Shown in pieces: positions 1 through 5,959 of a stretch of DNA of 22,046 bases. Source of the DNA: Flavobacteriales bacterium UBA720 (lineage in GTDB: Bacteria > Bacteroidota > Bacteroidia > Flavobacteriales > Weeksellaceae); contig DBLQ01000011.1 in NCBI GenBank assembly GCA_002297505.1, positions 1 to 22,046 on the forward strand, given 5' to 3'. Under the pieces are notes generated by a model. That model ran no database searches. It had not been told where the DNA came from and saw only the letters and a list, made by a program, of their open reading frames with translations. A program made the position numbers and the translations under genes. The first letter of the stretch is position 1, and each line of letters starts with the position of its first letter.

Positions 1-78
1 ACAGTTTTCAAAATCAACAATGTAATTTTCAAAGTCGACACAGTAATTTTCAAAGTCGACACAGTAATTTTGAAAATA
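1..78. repeat. 21-bp tandem repeat array at left edge (possible mobile-element end)
   Basis: About three and a half units of a 21-bp repeat, core GTAATTTTCAAAGTCGACACA: two identical units at 22-42 and 43-63, a diverged unit at 1-21 and a partial one at 64-78. On the minus strand each full unit begins TGTCGAC or TGTTGAT. The unit is 7 codons long and both strands stay open through it: plus frame 1 reads to a stop at 154-156, and a minus frame runs from about 145 off the left edge. Multiple repeats starting with TG are typical of the ends of IS21-family elements, so this may be the end of an element lying left of the window. That assignment is an inference; no transposase is visible. Confidence 0.5.
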
Positions 79-290
79 GAAAAAACGGTTGGTAAAGTAG
101 TGAACTTCTTTGTCAGTTGGTTTGATTCCGTTGTATTCGTAAAGGCATTAGTCTAATCCCCAAAAAAGCTGAGATCATGGATCAGTGAAACTGTGGCCGC
201 AGAATTATTAAGGAATGGATTACACAATTGCCAGCAGGTTACAGAAGAATAAGAGGATTTAGACCAGCAACACCTGGTACTAAAAGACAG
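79..290. other. Gene-free stretch with possible coding debris
   Basis: No intact gene is present. A plus-strand frame is open from 189 to a stop at 333-335. It encodes about 48 mostly basic residues, including IIKEWITQLPAGYRR and GFRPATPGTKRQ, which look protein-like but have no start codon and run into the hsp20 terminator. On the minus strand a frame from about 145 to the window edge reads LYEYNGIKPTDKEVHYF before entering the 7-residue repeat. These may be fragments of a decayed gene or a mobile element. I do not recognise either. Confidence 0.2.
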
Positions 291-321
291 AAAACAAGGC
301 TTCCAAATCATGGAAGCCTTG
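291..321 (-). terminator. Intrinsic terminator of hsp20
   Basis: Perfect 11-bp stem, CAAGGCTTCCA (295-305) pairing with TGGAAGCCTTG (311-321), around a 5-nt loop. On the minus strand it is followed by TTTT and more T-rich sequence. It lies just past the hsp20 stop codon. Confidence 0.8.
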
Positions 322-327
322 TTGCTG

Positions 328-783
328 TTATTTAATTTCGATAAGTTTGGGTTCCTGCTTTTTAGCCTTTTCCGTTTTCGGGATCAACAGGCGCAGAACA
401 CCGTTTTCATAAGTAGCTTCGATCTTGTCTTCATCCACCACATCTTTAGCCAGTTCAAAGGTTCTGCTGAAGGATTGATAGCTGAACTCTTTGCGCATAT
501 ACTGTGCATTGTTCTCTTCATTGGTTGTTTTTTTCTCAGAAGAGATGCTCAGCAGATTACCTTCCAGCGTGATTTTGAAATCTTCCTTCTCCATACCGGG
601 AGCAGCCACTTCAACTTCAAAACGGTCATCCCGCTCTTTGATGTTGACAGACGGAAGGGTAGATCGTGTAGCCGAAAAATTATCATTGCCCCAGTTAAAA
701 AGTTCGCGGCTGAAAAAGTCGTCGAACAATGTTCTCGGACTGGCAGGGAACAGTTCGCCAGTGTTTCGCTTTACGATTGACAT
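328..783 (-). CDS. Small heat-shock protein, Hsp20/alpha-crystallin family
   Basis: A 151-residue ATP-independent holdase chaperone that binds unfolding proteins in the cytoplasm and hands them to refolding chaperones. Residues 1-42 form a variable N-terminal arm with aromatic residues (LFDDFFSRELFNW). The alpha-crystallin domain spans about 43-138, with VEVAAPGMEKEDF and the family signature ENGVLRL at 126-132. A short lysine-rich tail ends in LIEI, the I-x-I type motif that docks into neighbouring subunits. Length is typical for the family. The ATG at 783 gives a complete arm. It is a single-gene unit between its own terminator and that of rny. A direct repeat 84-119 bp upstream of the start (867-902) is a candidate regulatory site. 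Identification is firm; the name hsp20/ibpA is generic. Confidence 0.95.
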   Translation of the reverse strand: MSIVKRNTGELFPASPRTLFDDFFSRELFNWGNDNFSATRSTLPSVNIKERDDRFEVEVAAPGMEKEDFKITLEGNLLSISSEKKTTNEENNAQYMRKEFSYQSFSRTFELAKDVVDEDKIEATYENGVLRLLIPKTEKAKKQEPKLIEIK

Positions 784-866
784 AACAAACTCAATTTAAA
801 AGGTTAAACAATTATTTTAATGAACTTAACACTCATATTTCCAACAATATGCCAGGATATACCTGA

Positions 867-902
867 TGAAATTTTGTCATTTCCGAGGTGAAATTTTGTC
901 AT
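867..902. promoter_or_regulatory. Direct repeat TGAAATTTTGTCAT x2 upstream of hsp20
   Basis: Two exact copies of TGAAATTTTGTCAT, at 867-880 and 889-902, have starts 22 bp apart (about two helical turns), with TTCCGAGG between them. They lie between the rny terminator and the hsp20 start and read ATGACAAAATTTCA in the gene's direction. The spacing suggests one protein binding two sites on the same helix face, perhaps a heat-shock regulator. The regulator is unknown to me. The 11-mer AATTTTGTCAT recurs at the right edge of the window. Confidence 0.45.
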
Positions 903-930
903 AAAAAAAGGCTCCCAAAACTGGAAGCCT
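903..930 (-). terminator. Intrinsic terminator of rny
   Basis: Stem AGGCTCCCA (909-917) with TGGAAGCCT (922-930), one mismatch, 4-nt loop, followed on the minus strand by a T run (complement of 903-908). It lies 20 bp past the rny stop codon. Confidence 0.8.
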
Positions 931-950
931 GTACTATATAAAGTCTTGAT

Positions 951-2522
951 TTATCTCGCGATATTCACCGCTCTGGTTTCGCGGATCACGGTTACTTTTA
1001 CCTGACCAGGGTAGGTCAGTTCATTCTGGATCTTTTCCGAGATGTCATAAGACAGTTGGTAAGCATTTTCATCGTTCACTTTACCGCTTTCTACCATCAC
1101 TCTCAGCTCTCTACCAGCCTGAATCGCATAAGCGCTGGAAACACCTTCAAAACTCAAGGCTGCCGCCTCCAGATCCTTCAATCTCTGGATATAAGATTCC
1201 AGAACCTGTCTGCGTGCTCCAGGTCTTGCCCCGGAAATCGCATCCGCAACCTGGATAATCGGCGATAGCAAAGACGTCATCTCAATTTCATCGTGGTGAG
1301 CACCAATCGCGTTAATCACTTCTGCATTTTCGCCATACTTCTCTGCCCATTGCATCCCGAGTAATGCGTGTGGCAATTCGGATTCCTGCTCCGGAACTTT
1401 ACCAATATCATGTAATAATCCGGCTCTTTTGGCTAGTTTTACGTTTAATCCTAATTCTGCAGCCATAGTCGCCGCGATATTCGCCACTTCTCTGGAGTGT
1501 TGCAAAAGATTCTGCCCGTAAGAAGAACGGAACTTCATTCTTCCCACAATCTTCACGAGTTCCGGGTGCAATCCGTGAATGCCCAGGTCAATAATCGTTC
1601 TCTTTCCAACCTCAATGATCTCTTCCTCGATCTGTTTTCTCGTTTTGTCCACCACTTCCTCAATTCTCGCCGGGTGGATTCTTCCATCCGTAACCAAACG
1701 GTGCAGGGACAATCTTGCGATCTCTCGTCTCACAGGATCAAAGCAAGATAACAAGATGGCTTCCGGCGTGTCATCCACAATGATTTCTACACCTGTGGCC
1801 GCTTCCAGCGCACGGATGTTTCTACCTTCCCGTCCAATGATTCTACCTTTGATTTCATCCGACTCAATATTAAATACTGAAACCGAATTTTCAACGGCCT
1901 GCTCCGTTCCAATCCTTTGAATGGTCTGGATCACGATTTTTCTAGCTTCGTTTTTAGCATTGAGTTGCGCTTCCTCCATAATGCTCTGCACATGAGCAGA
2001 TGCTTTGGTTTTGGCTTCAGCTTTTAGAGATTCTACCAACTCGTTTTTAGCTTCCTCTGCGGAATAGTTGGAGATTTTTTCGAGCATTTCTACCTTTTGT
2101 GCTGTTGCGATTTCCAAGTCGTGCTGCTTTTTCTGTACGATCTCGAGTTTTTTGTTGTAATCTGCGATTTGTCTTTCCAGCTCTTTTTCAAGTTTTCCGG
2201 CTTTGCTGAGTTCATCGTTCAGCTTGTGTTCTTTGTCCTTGATGCGTTTTTCAGATTCCTGCATCTTCTTTTCTCTGGACTGGATGTCTGCGTCGTGCTG
2301 GGATTTCAGTTCCAGGAATTTTTCCTTGGCCTGGAGCTGTTTTTCTTTTTTAACGGCTTCTGCCTGAACATTGGCTTTTTCTATAATGTTTTCGGCGCTT
2401 TTCTTGGCATCTTCTATCATGTACTTAGCCTTAGAGTTGATAGAGCTTTTCCCGAAGAAAAGTCCTGCTACAGCTCCTGCCAGAAGTGCGACAACACCGA
2501 TGATAATGGTAATTGTATCCAT
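951..2522 (-). CDS. rny: Ribonuclease Y
   Basis: Membrane-anchored endoribonuclease that starts mRNA decay by internal cleavage. Its 523 residues match the usual length of about 520. The order is: N-terminal membrane helix (about 4-24); long charged coiled coil (about 30-200) rich in Lys and Glu; KH RNA-binding domain with GRIIGREGRNIR at 226-237; then an HD metal-dependent phosphohydrolase domain with H342, the HD pair at 371-372 (LLHDIGK), HH at 409-410 and D427 (QVADA). All expected catalytic residues are present. The ATG at 2522 leaves only one residue before the hydrophobic helix region. It lies downstream of zapA and a 6S-like RNA on the same strand, with a clear terminator after its stop. 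The 128 bp before the start are very AT-rich with no obvious promoter. Confidence 0.97.
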   Translation of the reverse strand: MDTITIIIGVVALLAGAVAGLFFGKSSINSKAKYMIEDAKKSAENIIEKANVQAEAVKKEKQLQAKEKFLELKSQHDADIQSREKKMQESEKRIKDKEHKLNDELSKAGKLEKELERQIADYNKKLEIVQKKQHDLEIATAQKVEMLEKISNYSAEEAKNELVESLKAEAKTKASAHVQSIMEEAQLNAKNEARKIVIQTIQRIGTEQAVENSVSVFNIESDEIKGRIIGREGRNIRALEAATGVEIIVDDTPEAILLSCFDPVRREIARLSLHRLVTDGRIHPARIEEVVDKTRKQIEEEIIEVGKRTIIDLGIHGLHPELVKIVGRMKFRSSYGQNLLQHSREVANIAATMAAELGLNVKLAKRAGLLHDIGKVPEQESELPHALLGMQWAEKYGENAEVINAIGAHHDEIEMTSLLSPIIQVADAISGARPGARRQVLESYIQRLKDLEAAALSFEGVSSAYAIQAGRELRVMVESGKVNDENAYQLSYDISEKIQNELTYPGQVKVTVIRETRAVNIAR

Positions 2523-2642
2523 AAATTTATATATATTGAGTTTAATTGCCTTTTAATTAGTTAAAAGTAAAATTTTAAAAGAAAAATATTTTTTTTTGAT
2601 TATTTGCAAGCCATCTTACTTATCAGCTCTAACTTTTCACAT

Positions 2643-2808
2643 AAAAAAAACCTACAACAGTTCAGTTATAGAGTAAACTCCATAAAAACACGATTTGAAC
2701 TGTTTTTCATCTTCTGTAATCTGCGCTGGGCAGCACGCCATCGGATGAACTTTCGTCCGGTAATTTTTAATTGTTGAGTTTACTTCTTTGTGTTAGAACT
2801 ATTGTAGG
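2643..2808 (-). ncRNA. ssrS: 6S RNA candidate (ssrS)
   Basis: About 158 nt fold into one long hairpin. The closing stem pairs 2651-2663 with 2796-2808 (CCTACAAYAGTTC, one mismatch). An inner stem pairs 2672-2680 with 2776-2784 (AGTAAACTC/GAGTTTACT). Inside lie a large AT-rich open region and an apical part with GC-rich hairpins at about 2723-2738 and 2742-2757. On the minus strand the closing stem is followed by eight Ts, giving an intrinsic terminator and fixing the strand. A long duplex with a central bubble is the 6S form that mimics an open promoter to bind RNA polymerase. Its place between zapA and rny fits: 6S also follows zapA in proteobacteria, and I recall the same setting in Bacteroidetes. 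It begins about 18 nt after the zapA stop, so it may be processed from a zapA transcript. Confidence 0.72.
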
Positions 2809-2825
2809 CAACTTGTAGCCGGATA

Positions 2826-3113
2826 TTACTTTTCCAGCTGTTCCAGGAGCGCATTGATTTTTGTCACACGCTCGTTTGTATTTTTAATATTTTTATCGTT
2901 GTTTAAAGAATATACTTCTGCATTGGTTCCAAGTTTCAAGGCGCACATTGCGAGCGCATCCTGCTTGTCTCTCACATCAAAGCTGGCCTCGAAATCCTTG
3001 ATCATACTTTCTATCTGTTTCCCGACTTTCCTAAGGGTTTCTTCCTCGGCAGCAGGCACGTTCAGCGGATAGTTTCTCCCGGCAATATTGATTGTTATTC
3101 TTCTGAAATCCAT
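2826..3113 (-). CDS. zapA: Cell division protein ZapA
   Basis: A 95-residue FtsZ-binding protein that promotes bundling of FtsZ filaments at the division site. The N-terminal globular part (about 1-45) starts RRITINIAGRNYPLNVP, typical of the family, followed by helices and a C-terminal coiled coil ending in NALLEQLEK. Length is normal. It starts 1 nt after the stop of the coiled-coil gene upstream, so the two are surely co-transcribed. The 6S-like RNA follows directly. Identification rests on the N-terminal strand motif, the size and the neighbourhood. Confidence 0.9.
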   Translation of the reverse strand: MDFRRITINIAGRNYPLNVPAAEEETLRKVGKQIESMIKDFEASFDVRDKQDALAMCALKLGTNAEVYSLNNDKNIKNTNERVTKINALLEQLEK

Positions 3114-3114
3114 C

Positions 3115-3417
3115 TTATAAACCGCTGTTTTGTAGTTCGGAGACGCACATGTCTATTTCTTTGACCAGCCTGTTGATATGATTTTTCATCAGCCTGTTGT
3201 GTTCTGCGTTTCCGGATATCGCTGAGTGTAATTTTAATTCTTTATTTTCTTCTGCCAATATCTGGTTTTTGCGTTTTTCCTCTGCATAATCTTCCTTCAG
3301 CTGGTTCAGCTCGTTTTGCTGTTCTGCATACTGTTCCGAAAGGTTGCTGAATTTTTTGTGAAGATTCAGAATCTTTTTTTCCAACACAGAAAAGTTGTTC
3401 TCTAACTCGCTTAGCAT
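3115..3417 (-). CDS. Coiled-coil protein upstream of zapA (ZapB-like)
   Basis: A 100-residue, strongly charged protein. Residues about 1-65 form a continuous predicted coiled coil rich in Glu, Lys, Asn and Gln (LEKKILNLHKKFSNLSEQY onward). A short linker with Gly-Asn (SGNAEHN) follows, then a second helix (MKNHINRLVKEIDMCVSEL). There is no signal peptide or membrane segment, so it should be cytoplasmic. The 1-nt gap to zapA implies translational coupling and a joint role, probably as a division accessory factor or ZapA partner. Similarity to ZapB is in general character only (short coiled coil, genetic link), so no symbol is given. A near-perfect Bacteroidetes -7 element lies about 26 bp upstream. 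Confidence 0.85.
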   Translation of the reverse strand: MLSELENNFSVLEKKILNLHKKFSNLSEQYAEQQNELNQLKEDYAEEKRKNQILAEENKELKLHSAISGNAEHNRLMKNHINRLVKEIDMCVSELQNSGL

Positions 3418-3442
3418 AACCAGAATTAAATTCTAACTTTTA

Positions 3443-3450
3443 CAAAAATA
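3443..3450 (-). promoter_or_regulatory. Candidate -7 element for the zapB-like/zapA unit
   Basis: Reads TATTTTTG on the minus strand, a full match to the Bacteroidetes TANNTTTG -7 element. It predicts transcription starting about 20 nt before the ATG. No clear TTTG lies at the -33 distance, so the call is moderate. Confidence 0.4.
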
Positions 3451-3592
3451 CTAAAAATTAATGATGAATGAACGCCTTATTGTGGATTTGTTAAAAAGTG
3501 AGCTTTTATGGTTGATTGTTAAGTGTTTAAATTTAATGTTCCCGGCGTTTTATCTCTCATGATTTTGTGCTGCAGGTGTGTATTTTGCGCAG

Positions 3593-3742
3593 CGCGTGAG
3601 GGCGGAAGGCATTGTCGGAGCTCTTTACTGCTGTGAAGGGGGCTGCAGCGGTGGAGACAGCAGTGAAAGCGACTGCCTGCAGACCGACCTTTTATTTTTT
3701 GGCTGATGGAACTAGCGTGGGCTTAAAATAAAAGGGCACGCC
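3593..3742. repeat. GC-rich intergenic islet, degenerate dispersed repeat
   Basis: This fills most of the 363-bp gap between porT and the coiled-coil gene; the rest of the gap is AT-rich with nothing recognisable. The stretch is clearly richer in G+C than its surroundings and has no long ORF. It starts GCGCGTGAGGG and ends AAAAGGGCACGCC. In between are a perfect 8-bp inverted repeat (ACTGCTGT 3627-3634 with ACAGCAGT 3657-3664), two CTGCAG palindromes and GACCGACCTTTT. The end motifs resemble an intergenic repeat I recall from many Flavobacteriia genomes (GCGTGAGGG...GCCCGACC...GGGCACGCC), here worn. The function is unknown. Confidence 0.5.
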
Positions 3743-3743
3743 A

Positions 3744-3771
3744 TAAAAAAAGAGCATCTCTTGACGCTCTT
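3744..3771 (-). terminator. Intrinsic terminator of porT operon
   Basis: AAGAGC (3750-3755) pairs with GCTCTT (3766-3771), extendable inward by three pairs to a 9-bp stem with an AAGA loop. On the minus strand it is followed by a run of Ts. It lies just after the porT stop codon. Confidence 0.75.
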
Positions 3772-3779
3772 GTAAGTTT

Positions 3780-4589
3780 TTATTCGAATTTCAGAACGAA
3801 CATGAACGCTCTGGATTGCATGGTGGATATCGCCGATGACCAGTAAGGCGGCGTGGTAGCTTTGTCTGCCACCAATTCATTATTGGTGAAGAACGTCCCG
3901 CGCAGCGCTGGCGTGAGCTTGAAACGGCTAAAGTAAAACTGGATGCCGATTTCTGCCGACCAGCCAAAGTTATGCGTAGTAGAGCGGAAAACATTGGTGT
4001 AGTTATCACTTTCGGAAGTTTCGTTGGACTGCAGATTCACCATGTAATTGATTCCGGCAGCGGCGTACGGACGCGAGTTATACCACCGGTCACCGTGGAT
4101 TTCCAATAAAATAGGAATGTCGATGTATGTAGATTTTACGATCTTATTGATCTGTTCATCACCAGGCGTGGTGATTACTTCTGAAAAACTGCCATCCGGC
4201 AATAGTACTCCGGAAGGATACAGCTCATTGACCCTGTCAAACGTGTTGAATGTGAGATCGCGCTGTACAAAGTGCAAGCCCGGCTCCACGCGGAGGTCGA
4301 AAATCTCGTTAAGCCTCATTCTTCCAATCAGACCGGCACCAAAGCTGTAGCTGCCTTTGGATTCCACAAGATTTTTGTTACCATCCATTCCGAGCTGAGG
4401 GTCAAGATTCAATTTGTAATCAAAATTATTGGCGGCCAGGTAGAAGCCGAAAGAAAACTTACGAAAATCCGTATGCTCCATATTATCCATCCGGTCCCTG
4501 GTGCGGAAGAGATTATTGAAAGTCTGCGCCTGGAGCTGAGATCCGAACAGTGCTGCAGACAAAAAAATCGTGATCAGTCGCTTTTTCAT
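3780..4589 (-). CDS. porT: Type IX secretion system outer-membrane protein PorT/SprT
   Basis: A 269-residue outer-membrane beta-barrel protein. Residues 1-21 are a clear Sec signal peptide (KKR, hydrophobic core, cleavage after LQA-Q). The mature part is rich in alternating polar/hydrophobic strands with many aromatic residues: FSFGFYLAANNFDY, FDLRVEPGLHF, IGIQFYFSRFKL. It ends in F-x-L-K-F-E, a typical barrel terminus. PorT is needed for secretion through the T9SS, the Bacteroidetes-specific system for C-terminal-domain proteins. The assignment rests on size, the barrel pattern and its position 2 nt downstream of menG/ubiE, a linkage I recall for porT. It could be another small porin-like protein, but the context favours PorT. 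Confidence 0.78.
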   Translation of the reverse strand: MKKRLITIFLSAALFGSQLQAQTFNNLFRTRDRMDNMEHTDFRKFSFGFYLAANNFDYKLNLDPQLGMDGNKNLVESKGSYSFGAGLIGRMRLNEIFDLRVEPGLHFVQRDLTFNTFDRVNELYPSGVLLPDGSFSEVITTPGDEQINKIVKSTYIDIPILLEIHGDRWYNSRPYAAAGINYMVNLQSNETSESDNYTNVFRSTTHNFGWSAEIGIQFYFSRFKLTPALRGTFFTNNELVADKATTPPYWSSAISTMQSRAFMFVLKFE

Positions 4590-4591
4590 GC

Positions 4592-5317
4592 TTATTTGGT
4601 GGCTTTATAGATGGTGGCAATGCCGAGGCTCAGTTTTTTATATTCTACTTTTTTGAAACCTGTATTCAGCAATATCGTTTTCATTTTCTCCCCAAACGGA
4701 AAGGCATTCACAGAGTCCGGGAGATAGGTGTAAGCGCGGTTATCTTTGGAAACCAGACGCCCGATGGCAGGCAAAATATTCTTGAAGTAAAACATATAAA
4801 ACGGTGCCAGAAATCCTTCTACTTTAGAGAATTCTAAGATGTAGATGCTTTTGTTTTCCTTCGTCACCCTTCTGAGTTCAGAAAGTCCTTTTTCCAGATT
4901 TTCAAAATTTCTCACTCCAAAAGCAACGGTAAGACCATCAAATTTATTGTCCTCAAAGGGAAGTTGTTCTGCGTCGCCCTTCTGCATGGCGATGTGGCCG
5001 TCCAGTTTTTGTCTTCTGATTTTTTCTATGCCCACATTCAGCATCTGCTGGGAAAGATCCAGACCCACAACATCTGCCTGAGTGCCTTTTTGAACTGCAA
5101 TGGCAAGATCTCCGGTTCCCGTTGCCACATCCAAAACCAGTTTGGGATTATCCTGTTTCAGCCAATTGACCAGCTTGTTTCTCCATAGCATGTCAATTTT
5201 CATTGAGAGCACATGATTCAGAAGGTCATATTTTGGTGCGATATTATCGAACATGTCTTCTACCTGGCTTTTTTTGCTGTACTCGGTGTTGTAAGGGGTA
5301 ACTTTATTGTGGTCCAT
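4592..5317 (-). CDS. menG: Demethylmenaquinone methyltransferase (MenG/UbiE)
   Basis: SAM-dependent methyltransferase catalysing the last step of menaquinone synthesis, methylation of the naphthoquinone ring. The protein has 241 residues from the ATG at 5317; a TTG three codons upstream (5326) is possible but lies inside a heptad repeat. Diagnostic sequences are YDLLNHVLSMKIDMLW at 30-45 (UbiE signature), SAM motif I LDVATGTGDLA at 62-72, GLDLSQQML and AFGVRNF near 132-138. It is complete and of normal length. It overlaps nothing but sits 2 nt from porT, so the two are co-transcribed. Flavobacteria use menaquinone as respiratory quinone, hence menG rather than ubiE. Confidence 0.95.
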   Translation of the reverse strand: MDHNKVTPYNTEYSKKSQVEDMFDNIAPKYDLLNHVLSMKIDMLWRNKLVNWLKQDNPKLVLDVATGTGDLAIAVQKGTQADVVGLDLSQQMLNVGIEKIRRQKLDGHIAMQKGDAEQLPFEDNKFDGLTVAFGVRNFENLEKGLSELRRVTKENKSIYILEFSKVEGFLAPFYMFYFKNILPAIGRLVSKDNRAYTYLPDSVNAFPFGEKMKTILLNTGFKKVEYKKLSLGIATIYKATK

Positions 5318-5318
5318 T

Positions 5319-5353
5319 ATGATCAATGATAAATGATGGTTGGTGAATGATAA
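5319..5353 (-). repeat. Heptad-phased tract before menG
   Basis: Five 7-bp units run on the minus strand up to 1 nt before the menG ATG: TTATCAT, TCACCAA, CCATCAT, TTATCAT, TGATCAT. The ATGAT core recurs on the plus strand at 5319, 5326, 5333 and 5347. It closely resembles the tract before serA (20826-20860). Confidence 0.7.
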
Positions 5354-5365
5354 TCTGAATCAGAT

Positions 5366-5938
5366 CTAAAATTTGTAATAATTGTTATAATAATTGATGA
5401 AATCCTGCTTGCGGAAAATCTTGGATCGGCTTTCTACTTTGGCGACGTTCTTAATGATCTTATCATAATTTTCATCCAGATTGTAATAAAAATCTTCGTT
5501 GTACAGGCGGTTTGTTTTCTTGACATCGCCAAGGTACTGTTTCTTGTCAATCTCGATTCCCGGCTGTGCTGCAATCAGGGAATCTTTGTTAAGGCCGTAG
5601 CCATAATATTGTGTATTAATGTAATAATCTTTGTGGGTGATATTGATCAAACCTCTGACTTTCTGCACATTAAAAGCGGAATCATACAGCTTCTGCTTGT
5701 TCTGGTCAAAAACCTGAATCGTATTCTTACCTTTATTAAGCTCTACTTTGAGGTATTGTCCTGCAGATAAGATTTTCTGATCGCCGTTATTGATTTTGAA
5801 ATAATAAGTCTCCGGCGTCGGATTGTCCACCAGATAATAATTCGGTTTTGCTAAAAACAAAAAGTAGATCGCAAAGGCAAAAGCCATCGCCAACAGAGAA
5901 AAAATCAAACCTTTAACCGGTGCGCTCAGATTTTTCAT
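5366..5938 (-). CDS. Membrane-anchored protein of unknown function
   Basis: 190 residues. One N-terminal membrane helix (about 9-29, LIFSLLAMAFAFAIYFLFL) has no cleavage site or lipobox, so it should be an inner-membrane anchor with the rest in the periplasm. Residues 35-90 look beta-rich (YYLVDNPTPETYYFKINNGDQ, GQYLKVELNKGKNTIQVFD), like a small immunoglobulin-type or carboxypeptidase-regulatory-like fold. The C-terminal half is rich in Tyr, Asn and Lys and ends YYNNYYKF. I do not recognise the family. It lies 21 bp downstream of ribD and 40 bp before the menG tract, on the same strand, so it is probably in the same transcript; nothing links it functionally to either. Confidence 0.8.
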   Translation of the reverse strand: MKNLSAPVKGLIFSLLAMAFAFAIYFLFLAKPNYYLVDNPTPETYYFKINNGDQKILSAGQYLKVELNKGKNTIQVFDQNKQKLYDSAFNVQKVRGLINITHKDYYINTQYYGYGLNKDSLIAAQPGIEIDKKQYLGDVKKTNRLYNEDFYYNLDENYDKIIKNVAKVESRSKIFRKQDFINYYNNYYKF

Positions 5939-5959
5939 ACAAGATTCAAAGATGCGAAT

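Noticed and set aside
1..78. CRISPR array
   Set aside because: The 21-bp units are directly adjacent, with no unique spacers.
310..780. Long plus-strand ORF opposite hsp20 (156 codons)
   Set aside because: It mirrors a well-supported Hsp20 gene and contains implausible Phe/Cys-rich sequence; a shadow frame.
824..850. TTAACACTC resembling a CIRCE half-site near hsp20
   Set aside because: No GAGTGCTAA partner occurs at the 9-bp distance.
2097..2564. Long plus-strand ORF opposite rny (155 codons)
   Set aside because: Phe/Leu-rich complement of the Lys/Glu-rich coiled coil of RNase Y; a typical antisense artefact.
3462..3563. Small plus-strand ORF starting MMNERLIVDLL (33 codons)
   Set aside because: No promoter, no recognisable family, and it overlaps the upstream region of the coiled-coil gene; likely chance.
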